Below are positions 1-6,053 of a DNA stretch of 6,471 nucleotides, piece by piece. This DNA is from Pseudomonas sp. (GTDB lineage Bacteria > Pseudomonadota > Gammaproteobacteria > Pseudomonadales > Pseudomonadaceae), in the NCBI GenBank assembly GCA_026398835.1, contig JAPLSD010000347.1:1-6471 (forward strand), read 5' to 3'. Positions within the stretch are counted from its first letter, which is position 1, and every line of letters starts with the position of its first letter. The notes beneath the pieces are model-generated. The model was not told the DNA's origin. It did no database searches and saw nothing but the letters and a program-made list of their open reading frames with translations. The position numbers were made by a program, and so were the translations under genes.

Positions 1-131
1 AAATGCCATTCCATACGGATTGGCTCGATGATGATGGCCGGAATGGTGCGATCGAAGAAGTTGAACAGGTTGGCCAGAAACAACAGGAACAGAATGCGCC
101 AGGCATTCGACGCTTGGTTCGAGTTCTGCAT
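1..131 (-). CDS. MFS transporter, N-terminal fragment (runs off the left edge)
   Basis: Only the first 43 codons are present; the gene reads leftward out of the window from an ATG at 131-129. The peptide begins MQNSNQASNAWRILFLLFL and continues with a hydrophobic first helix (about residues 12-26) ending in NFFDRT, then an IIIEPIRMEWH stretch. An N-terminal helix followed by an FNxxDR motif and a short helix ending in EPI is characteristic of major facilitator superfamily sugar-acid or spinster-type transporters, which are inner-membrane secondary carriers. A purine-rich AAGAGA lies about 9 bases upstream of the ATG on the minus strand and can serve as ribosome binding site. The codons are Pseudomonas-like. 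The substrate cannot be inferred from this fragment. It is divergent from the MHYT gene and shares the 132-426 spacer with it. Confidence 0.75.
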   Translation of the reverse strand, partial: MQNSNQASNAWRILFLLFLANLFNFFDRTIPAIIIEPIRMEWH

Positions 132-300
132 GGGTCCGTCTCTTTTATTGTTATTAGGGCTTCACTGCCAGCAGCATCTGAGCCCGGAATCAGCAATCTA
201 GTCAGCCCTGCCCTAACTGTCTGTAATGATTCGTATAGGTGATACCCGCCTATGGAGGCCGTAGAAGGCTTTGCATCGGCTTATTCCTAAACGCCATTGA

Positions 301-306
301 TATAAT
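301..306 (+). promoter_or_regulatory. candidate -10 box for the MHYT-GGDEF-EAL gene
   Basis: TATAAT matches the sigma-70 -10 consensus exactly and lies in an A/T-rich patch. No good -35 sits at 17 bases: the best hexamers are TTATTC at 281-286 (14-base spacer) and TTGCAT at 271-276 (24-base spacer). Transcription from here would begin near 312-314. That leaves a leader of about 115 bases before the preferred start at 427, or 15 bases before the ATG at 328. Confidence 0.35.
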
Positions 307-416
307 TTCAAAATCATTTAAAGCAATATGCCACTACCGCTTACGCTCTGTGCGTGGCCTCTATACTCCAACCATTCGCCAATATTCATGGCGCTCGCAC
401 CGAATGACTCAACGAC

Positions 417-420
417 GGGA
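417..420 (+). promoter_or_regulatory. weak ribosome binding site supporting the ATG at 427
   Basis: GGGA, six bases before the ATG at 427, is the only Shine-Dalgarno-like element near any of the three possible starts. The in-frame ATGs at 328 and 388 are preceded by A/T-rich sequence without one. It is weak but tips the choice to 427. Confidence 0.4.
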
Positions 421-426
421 CATGCT

Positions 427-2718
427 ATGGATTGGCTTGGTTTGCATTTTGTTACCGAGCTTGTGGGGAATGAGCTGGTAGTCATCGATTGCCGTCATAA
501 CCCCCTACTGGTGTTGTTGGCTTACGTAGTCGCTTGTACGGCCGGCTTCGCTGTACTGGATATGACCGAACGGGTCAGCCATGCGGAAAACCCCACATCC
601 CAACGGATCTGGCGCTGGGTAGGAGCGTGCTGTCTGGCTGGCGGTATATGGGCCATGCACTTCATCAGCATGCTGGCGTTCCAGGCGCCGATTGAAATCC
701 ATTACGAGATGCCGATTACCCTCATTTCGCTGTTGATTGCCTTGATTGCCTCGTTGCTGGCGATGAACACCCTCAGTCACGCGCATCTGCGTTTCTGGCA
801 GTACCTGCAAGCGTCGGTGTGGATGGGCCTGGGAATTTCCATCATGCATTACGTCGGCATGGCCGCCATGCGCTCGAATGCCACTGCCTACTACCAACCC
901 ACGCTGTTTGGCTTATCCATAGTGATCGCCATTGGCGCAAGTCTTGCGGCCTTATTGCTGTCTCGTTATCTACGCAATGGCAGCGGCATACTCCATCAAC
1001 TGCTCAAATTCACCGCCAGCATGTTGCTCGGGGCCGGGATCGTCAGCATGCACTTCACCGGCATGTGGTCTCTGACCCTGGTGCTGCCCACCACCGGGAA
1101 CCTTGTGCAACTCCCCGCCGACAACAACCCTATGCAGCTGGGTCTGACCGTCGCCGTCATCACCCTGTTGATCATCGGCAGCAGCATCAGCGCCGCACTG
1201 GCCGACAAGAAGCTGCAACATAAGGAGCACGACCTGCGCCGGGTTAATACGCTGCTCAGCCAACTGGATCAGGCGCGCGTCTCGCTGCAGCAAGTGGCCC
1301 ATTACGACGCCTTGACCAACCTGATCAATCGTCGCGGTTTCAACCAGATCTTCGCCGAGAAACTCATCGAGAAAAGCACCCACGGCGGCAAGCTGGCGGT
1401 GCTGTTTCTGGATATCGACCACTTCAAGCGTATCAACGACAGCCTCGGCCATGATGCCGGCGATGAGTTGCTGAAAGTCCTCGCCTGCCACATCAAAAGC
1501 ACGACCCGCAGCCATGACGATGTGGTTGCACGCTTTGGCGGTGACGAATTCTGCATCCTGATCAGCCTCCACGAGCGCGATGAAGCACGGCACATGGCGC
1601 AACGAATCATGCAAAAAATGAAGGAGCCCATCGAGCTGTCCGGGCGGCGCATGGTGATGACCACCAGCATCGGCATCAGCGTGTTTCCCGACGACGGCAA
1701 GACCTGCGAGGAACTGCTGAAAAACGCTGACCTGGCGCTGTATCAATCCAAAGGCAGTGGTCGTAACGGGCTGCACTTCTTCAGTCCCAACCTGAAAACC
1801 AAGGCCACCCTGGAGTTGCAACTCGAAGAAGAATTGCGCAACGCCCTGTGCGATGAAACCGGTCTGATGCTCTATTACCAACCGATCCTTGATATGAAAA
1901 GCGGTCGGGTCACCAAGCTTGAAGCCTTGGTTCGCTGGCAACATCCGGTGCATGGTTTGCTGGTGCCCGATCGGTTCATCGGCATTGCCGAAGCCAACGG
2001 ACTGATCGCTGAACTGGACAATTGGGTGCTGCGCAAAGCCTGCGAAGATCTGAGCGAGCTTTCCAGGCATGGCTGTGACGAGCTGAAAATCGCGGTGAAC
2101 TGTTCGGCCCTCAATCTGGCGCGCGAGGAACTCGCCGATGAAATCGAAAGTGCACTGCGAACCGCCGGCGTTGCACCGCAACGGCTGGAACTGGAAGTCA
2201 CCGAAAACGCCCTGATGGGTAACATCGCCAACACCCTGGTGCTGCTGCGACGGCTTCGCGCTCTCGGCGTCTCGCTGTCGCTCGACGATTTCGGCACCGG
2301 TTATTCGTCGCTGGCCTATCTCAAACGCCTACCGTTGAACACCTTGAAAATCGACCGTTCATTCATCCAGGACATCCCCAGGTCAACCCAGGACATGGAG
2401 ATCGTCCAGGCCATTATCGTCATGGCCCATACCCTGCACTTGCAGGTGGTTACCGAAGGTGTCGAAACCGAGCAGCAATATGAGTTTCTCAACCATTACG
2501 GTTGTGATTTCGTCCAGGGCTACCTGCTGAGTCGCCCGGTCCCGCTCAGGGAATTACGCCCGGTCCTGAACGAAATCAACCAGCGTAAACACCACAACCC
2601 GGCCGCCCTCAATCTTCTGAACATTGCTCGCGGTACAGATGGACTAACGTCGCGGGATCTTTTTCCAGATAGCCCCGACCGCTATGCAGGCGCATCAGTT
2701 GTGCAGCCAGTCCGCTGA
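427..2718 (+). CDS. MHYT-GGDEF-EAL membrane protein, c-di-GMP cyclase/phosphodiesterase
   Basis: From the ATG at 427 the protein has 763 residues; starts at 388 or 328 would add 13 or 33 residues of unlikely-looking sequence. Seven hydrophobic segments (about 25-46, 62-85, 96-113, 123-145, 158-179, 193-216, 236-260) form an MHYT domain with three signatures: MHFISM (77-82), MHYVGM (140-145), MHFTGM (208-213). Such domains are proposed to bind copper and sense a diatomic gas or redox state. A linker leads to a GGDEF domain (DALTNLINRRGF at 294, intact GGDEF at 371-375) and an EAL domain with the usual metal and catalytic residues visible: EAL with its following RW (499-504), N558, ELEVTEN (588-594), DDFGTGYSS (620-628), K641, E677 and Q697. 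Both activities, synthesis and hydrolysis of cyclic di-GMP at the inner membrane, look possible. The inhibitory I-site is altered. The last 36 or so residues lie over the convergent gene. It resembles the MucR architecture, but I do not assign that name. Confidence 0.93.
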   Translation: MDWLGLHFVTELVGNELVVIDCRHNPLLVLLAYVVACTAGFAVLDMTERVSHAENPTSQRIWRWVGACCLAGGIWAMHFISMLAFQAPIEIHYEMPITLISLLIALIASLLAMNTLSHAHLRFWQYLQASVWMGLGISIMHYVGMAAMRSNATAYYQPTLFGLSIVIAIGASLAALLLSRYLRNGSGILHQLLKFTASMLLGAGIVSMHFTGMWSLTLVLPTTGNLVQLPADNNPMQLGLTVAVITLLIIGSSISAALADKKLQHKEHDLRRVNTLLSQLDQARVSLQQVAHYDALTNLINRRGFNQIFAEKLIEKSTHGGKLAVLFLDIDHFKRINDSLGHDAGDELLKVLACHIKSTTRSHDDVVARFGGDEFCILISLHERDEARHMAQRIMQKMKEPIELSGRRMVMTTSIGISVFPDDGKTCEELLKNADLALYQSKGSGRNGLHFFSPNLKTKATLELQLEEELRNALCDETGLMLYYQPILDMKSGRVTKLEALVRWQHPVHGLLVPDRFIGIAEANGLIAELDNWVLRKACEDLSELSRHGCDELKIAVNCSALNLAREELADEIESALRTAGVAPQRLELEVTENALMGNIANTLVLLRRLRALGVSLSLDDFGTGYSSLAYLKRLPLNTLKIDRSFIQDIPRSTQDMEIVQAIIVMAHTLHLQVVTEGVETEQQYEFLNHYGCDFVQGYLLSRPVPLRELRPVLNEINQRKHHNPAALNLLNIARGTDGLTSRDLFPDSPDRYAGASVVQPVR

Positions 2719-3505
2719 TGGGCGTTGCCGAGCCCTGCTCGCGGGAAAATTTCACTGCCGTGTCCAGGTCCTTGAGCAATGTGCGCACACGCCACTTTAC
2801 CGGTTCGAAACGGCTTTCAGCCATTTGCGGAGCGAGGATCTGCAGCGGTTTGGAGTCCGCAAAACCACCGGCCAGTGCCTCGGCAATCAACGTTGCATCG
2901 ACACCTGAACGTTCTGCCAGCGCCACTACCTCAGCGATCACCAGCGCATTGCAGGCGACGATCATCTGATTGCAGGCTTTGGTCACCTGGCCCGCGCCAA
3001 CAGCGCCCATGTGAGTGACCCGCTGACCCAGGCTCAAAAGGATTGGCCGCACGCGCTCAAGATCCATCGCTTGCCCACCGACCATGATCGCCAGGCTGCC
3101 GGACTCGGCCCCGGATGTACCGCCCGAGACCGGCGCATCCAGCCAGCTCATGCCCGTCTCACTCAGCAACTGCGCGGCCATTTCCCGGGTTGCAGTCGGC
3201 TCAAGACTGGAGAAGTCCACCAGCAGTTTCCCGGCCGCTGCACCCTGTGCCACGCCATCCGTACCGAACACCACCTCTCGCACCACGGCCGTATCAGCCA
3301 GGCACAACATCACCACATCGGCCTGCTGGCACAGCTCAACGGGTGTCGCCACCTGCCGCGCTCCCGCCTCGACCAGCGGCGCGCATTTTTGCGGATTGCG
3401 GTTCCATACCGTCAGCGGATAGCCCGCTGCCAGTAGCCGCCGGCACATCGGCAAACCCATCAAACCGATACCCGCAAACGCCAAAGAAGGTAACGCAGCA
3501 TTCAT
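2609..3505 (-). CDS. NAD(P)-dependent beta-hydroxyacid dehydrogenase (HIBADH/tartronate semialdehyde reductase family)
   Basis: 298 residues, the usual length for this soluble cytoplasmic family, which oxidises short beta-hydroxyacids or reduces the corresponding semialdehydes. Visible motifs in order: Rossmann glycine motif GIGLMG (12-17) with LPM after it; end of beta-2 at VWNRN (33-37); DFSS (97-100); substrate-binding DAPVSGGTSGAESGSL (123-138); catalytic lysine K176 in GAGQVTKACNQ with N179; and LLKDLD (243-248) in the all-helical C-terminal domain. The N-R pair after beta-2, instead of an acidic residue, suggests NADP(H) preference (inference from relatives such as GLYR1). The ATG at 3505 has a strong AGGAG six bases upstream. 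The exact substrate (3-hydroxyisobutyrate, tartronate semialdehyde, succinic semialdehyde or another) cannot be told, and no neighbouring pathway gene helps. The gene is divergent from the tubulin-like gene and convergent with the MHYT gene, overlapping it by 110 bp. Confidence 0.92.
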   Translation of the reverse strand: MNAALPSLAFAGIGLMGLPMCRRLLAAGYPLTVWNRNPQKCAPLVEAGARQVATPVELCQQADVVMLCLADTAVVREVVFGTDGVAQGAAAGKLLVDFSSLEPTATREMAAQLLSETGMSWLDAPVSGGTSGAESGSLAIMVGGQAMDLERVRPILLSLGQRVTHMGAVGAGQVTKACNQMIVACNALVIAEVVALAERSGVDATLIAEALAGGFADSKPLQILAPQMAESRFEPVKWRVRTLLKDLDTAVKFSREQGSATPISGLAAQLMRLHSGRGYLEKDPATLVHLYREQCSED

Positions 3506-3703
3506 AAATTGCTCCTGCTGAATTAAAGAACGTTGATTATTGGCCGATTCATCAGGATTCAGGAAAGGATTCCCCCTAGCGAGTTCTAAGGTTTAACCCT
3601 ATCGCTCGGGCCTATATCGCACTGTAAAGTCGCGAGATCCCAATCCGTGATGGCTCGATGACATCTCGTCACCAAGCCGACCAGTCCAAGAACGTGGCGC
3701 TTA
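3506..3703. promoter_or_regulatory. divergent promoter region, dehydrogenase / tubulin-like gene
   Basis: This 198-base spacer must drive both genes. It contains three GATTC elements in the same orientation (3546-3550, 3556-3560, 3568-3572), about one helical turn apart; the last two are extended to GGATTC. A weak rightward promoter can be proposed with TATATC (3613-3618) as -10 and GTTTAA (3591-3596) as -35, but both are poor matches. I see no sigma-54 consensus. A four-codon frame (ATG at 3650, stop 3659-3661) lies upstream of and in frame with the tubulin-like start; it closes the frame, so the first usable ATG after that stop is 3704. Confidence 0.4.
3512..3516 (-). promoter_or_regulatory. 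ribosome binding site of the dehydrogenase gene
   Basis: Read on the minus strand this is AGGAG, six bases before the ATG at 3505-3503. It fixes the start of the dehydrogenase. Confidence 0.8.
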
Positions 3704-5884
3704 ATGACTTCTAAAAATAACCCTGCCAACGCGATATCCGAACTGACGCTGACATCCCCGGATAAACCCTCAGGGCCGAAACCATTGACCAGCCCGCGCC
3801 CACTTGCAAGCCAACAGTACCTGTACTTCACCGAGACCAATACCGATCGCATCCTCGATAACCTCGATGGCCTGCGCGATATGGTGTTCCCGCACGCACC
3901 GCCCCTTGAAGACGACAACGAACTGCGCCGCGAACAAGAGTTTCCTTCGGTTTGCCTGATCGGCCTGGGCCGCTGCGGATCGAACATTGCGCTGGATGTC
4001 GCGGAGCTGGTGTACAACGCCCGCAAGTTCTATCTGAACGAATTCAACAACGAAGACAAGCCTTACAGCGACAAGGGCTACAGTCCTGCGCAGTGGATCC
4101 GCAACAACCTGCGCCTTGGCTCGAACAAGGCCACCAAACCGGTGTTTCTGGTCGAACCGCTGGTCATGTTGGGCGACCTGGACAAAGACATCGCCGGGCG
4201 CATTCGTTTTTCCCGCAAAGGCGAAAAAAGCGGCTTCCTGCGCGACTACAGCAAAATGAAGATCATGGACCTCTCGGAAGTCCATGCCGGCGGTGCCGGT
4301 AACGCACCGATCCTCGGCCAGTACCTGGCGAAGATCATTCTCAACAAGGACACGCAGCGTTTTTCCAGTCCGGACTGGAAGATGATCCACTCCTACCTGA
4401 TCGACTCTTGCGGGATCAAGGCCAACCAGTCGCGCTTGTACTTCTCGATCTTCAGCGCTGGCGGCGGTACCGGTTCTGGCATGGCCTCGGAGTTCGGCCT
4501 GGCCCAGCAATACTCGTACATGAACAAGACGTTCGACACCAAACCGGTGGACGAGCATGACAGCAAGAGCGGCCATTCTTTCGTTTTCGAGCCGATCTTC
4601 ACCAGCGGCATTTGCGTGCTGCCGAACATTTCCGATCACCGCAGCGAAATGTCCGAAGCGCTGCACATCAACGCCGGTCGTTTGCTTTGCAAATACCTGT
4701 CGGAAGAGTGGGACTTTTCCTACAACTTCGACAACGAAGACAGCAGCGAAGCCAGTGTCATGGGCCGGATCCGCCCATGGAACGCGATGATGCTGATCTC
4801 TAACGACATCATGCGTTATGCCGAAGAAAGCGATGACGGCAACATTCAGAACATTGATGTCAATGCCATGGAAAAGCATGCCAACCAGTACATCTCTCAG
4901 CAGATTTTCAACATTCTCACCGCTCAGGCCGTGACCACCGACTACGACCAGAACTATTTCCGTCGAGCCGGCATCGACATCGGCGAAACCATTCGCCTGG
5001 ACGCCAATGACCTGTTTATGAGTCTGGCTGGCCCAGTGGCGATTGCCTACGCAGAATCCGTGGTACCGGAAACCCCGGCGCCGTCGAGTGACAAGTTCAA
5101 AGTCTTCGAAAAAGAGCCGCAACGCCTGAACATCGACGACCTGTTCTTCCGCTCCATCGACCTGCCGCACTTCAACAAAGTGACCCAGGCCATCGAAGGC
5201 ATCAGCTTGCTGCCGATCGAATCCAAGCGCTATCGCGCGTCGTTGGAGCAGTACAAGAACTCGGGTTACGACGCTGCGGCGTTGCACGACCTGCACTTCT
5301 TCAAGAATTGCTCGTCGGTGGTATCGATCGTGTCCTTGCCCAAGGACTACAAACTGTCGTACATGGATCTGAACCGGTTGAAGACCCATCTCAACAGCTT
5401 GTTCCCCAACACCACGCTCAAGCGTTACGCCTTGGTGATCGGCGCCTCGGCCAACCTGTCGCTGACCACATTGATTGCCAAGAGTCCGTGCCTGTCCGAC
5501 GACTTCCTGACCTTGATCGTGGCCTTTATCAAGCGCTGCTTTGCGCGTAATCCGTACCGCTTCGATGACACGCTGGACAACTCGATCCTCGACTTCATCA
5601 TTAATGACGAGTTCGACGAAGACCTCATCGACGATTTGCTCAACGAGTTCGAAAACCCGGCAAAAATCCTCGACACCAACTGGTACGCGATCAAGCCAAT
5701 GTACGAGAAGAAGTATCGCGAGCTGATCAACGACAAGGACAAGTTCGTCTCGATCAACGACATCCGTTTGTCTCGCGATTGCGTGAAAAAGGCCATTAAG
5801 TACCTGCGCGAGATCTATCGCCATCGCATTGGCAAAACCAAGGTTATTTCGCTGAATAACCATACGGGCAAGACGGCTAACTGA
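3704..5884 (+). CDS. large FtsZ/tubulin-superfamily GTPase-like protein
   Basis: 726 residues with no signal peptide or membrane helix, so cytoplasmic. I assign it to the tubulin/FtsZ superfamily from ordered motifs: T1-like glycine loop GLGRCGSNIA (87-96); T3-like AGGAGNAPILGQ (195-206), comparable to FtsZ GAGANPEVG; the tubulin signature SAGGGTGSGMA (251-261); a T5-like stretch near 301-325; T6-like NAMMLISND (360-368), comparable to FtsZ DTLIVIPND; and T7-like IRLDANDL (430-437), comparable to FtsZ INLDFADV, with both acidic positions kept. Residues 537-591 resemble the FtsZ C-terminal domain. Such proteins bind GTP and assemble into filaments. Extra parts are an S/P-rich N-terminus (1-40), spacers, an acidic patch (635-650) and a basic helical tail (690-712). 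It is about twice the length of FtsZ, TubZ or PhuZ, and may belong to the poorly known long FtsZ-like (Tubulin_2-type) families. The Shine-Dalgarno is weak; an in-frame stop at 3659-3661 makes 3704 the first ATG. Codon use is native. Biological role unknown. Confidence 0.85.
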   Translation: MTSKNNPANAISELTLTSPDKPSGPKPLTSPRPLASQQYLYFTETNTDRILDNLDGLRDMVFPHAPPLEDDNELRREQEFPSVCLIGLGRCGSNIALDVAELVYNARKFYLNEFNNEDKPYSDKGYSPAQWIRNNLRLGSNKATKPVFLVEPLVMLGDLDKDIAGRIRFSRKGEKSGFLRDYSKMKIMDLSEVHAGGAGNAPILGQYLAKIILNKDTQRFSSPDWKMIHSYLIDSCGIKANQSRLYFSIFSAGGGTGSGMASEFGLAQQYSYMNKTFDTKPVDEHDSKSGHSFVFEPIFTSGICVLPNISDHRSEMSEALHINAGRLLCKYLSEEWDFSYNFDNEDSSEASVMGRIRPWNAMMLISNDIMRYAEESDDGNIQNIDVNAMEKHANQYISQQIFNILTAQAVTTDYDQNYFRRAGIDIGETIRLDANDLFMSLAGPVAIAYAESVVPETPAPSSDKFKVFEKEPQRLNIDDLFFRSIDLPHFNKVTQAIEGISLLPIESKRYRASLEQYKNSGYDAAALHDLHFFKNCSSVVSIVSLPKDYKLSYMDLNRLKTHLNSLFPNTTLKRYALVIGASANLSLTTLIAKSPCLSDDFLTLIVAFIKRCFARNPYRFDDTLDNSILDFIINDEFDEDLIDDLLNEFENPAKILDTNWYAIKPMYEKKYRELINDKDKFVSINDIRLSRDCVKKAIKYLREIYRHRIGKTKVISLNNHTGKTAN

Positions 5885-5894
5885 AGCTCACGCG

Positions 5895-5920
5895 GGGCTC
5901 CCTGTGGAGCATTCGCTCGC
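5895..5920. repeat. possible degenerate REP-like palindrome downstream of the tubulin-like gene
   Basis: The segment contains GCTCC-CTGT-GGAGC (5897-5910), overlapped by GAGC-ATTC-GCTC (5907-5918). Its TGTGGAGC...GCTCGC core resembles the intergenic REP sequences of Pseudomonas (TGTGGGAGC...GCTCGC type), but it is shortened and altered. It starts 11 bases after the stop codon, where REPs commonly sit. It could also act as a weak 3' hairpin; there is no T-tract, so I do not call a terminator. Confidence 0.3.
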
Positions 5921-6040
5921 CCTTTGGCCAAACCAGTCAACCAGATTGAGGGCTTTGACCATTGCCCCATTCGCCGCCCAGAGCCAGTATTTGTCGGCTT
6001 TTTCTACAGTCCGACCCAATAAAAACAAAGATAAAGACTG

Positions 6041-6045
6041 AGGGA
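6041..6045 (+). promoter_or_regulatory. ribosome binding site of the open frame at 6054
   Basis: AGGGA, eight bases before the ATG at 6054 (GAGG if counted one base earlier), is a good Shine-Dalgarno and the best in this part of the window. An in-frame TGA at 6039-6041 lies just upstream, so 6054 is the only practical start for this frame. Confidence 0.45.
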
Positions 6046-6053
6046 TTCTGGCA

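Larger units (their letters stand above)
132..426. other. divergent intergenic region between MFS and MHYT-GGDEF-EAL genes
   Basis: About 295 bases with no convincing gene. The reading frames crossing it have no ribosome binding site and no recognisable product. It must contain promoters for both divergent genes. On the right side I see a consensus -10 (separate entry). On the left side there is a long-loop inverted repeat GGGCT (157-161) / AGCCC (181-185) within the presumed leader of the transporter gene, and a short inverted repeat ATAGG (235-239) / CCTAT (249-253). Neither is strong enough to name as an operator. Confidence 0.6.

Noticed and set aside
3..242. A 79-codon plus-strand frame at the left edge
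   Set aside because: It is antisense to the MFS transporter N-terminus over half its length and has no ribosome binding site visible in the window.
970..2181. A 403-codon minus-strand frame inside the MHYT-GGDEF-EAL gene
   Set aside because: It is antisense to intact MHYT, GGDEF and EAL motifs, and its product is biased in Gln, Gly and Val. It is a compositional shadow.
3011..3507. Several plus-strand frames of 110-141 codons across the dehydrogenase gene
   Set aside because: They are antisense shadows of the dehydrogenase; the products are Pro/Arg/His-rich with no family resemblance.
3770..5863. A 697-codon open frame on the minus strand, antisense to nearly all of the tubulin-like gene
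   Set aside because: Long antisense frames arise in GC-rich genes with strong third-position bias. The translation is low-complexity (Val, Gln, Arg, Asp rich) with no recognisable motif, while the plus strand shows clear tubulin motifs.
5993..6015. Inverted repeat GTCGG/CCGAC with a 13-base loop, considered as a terminator of the tubulin-like gene
   Set aside because: The stem has only five pairs, the loop is long and no T-run follows on the plus strand.
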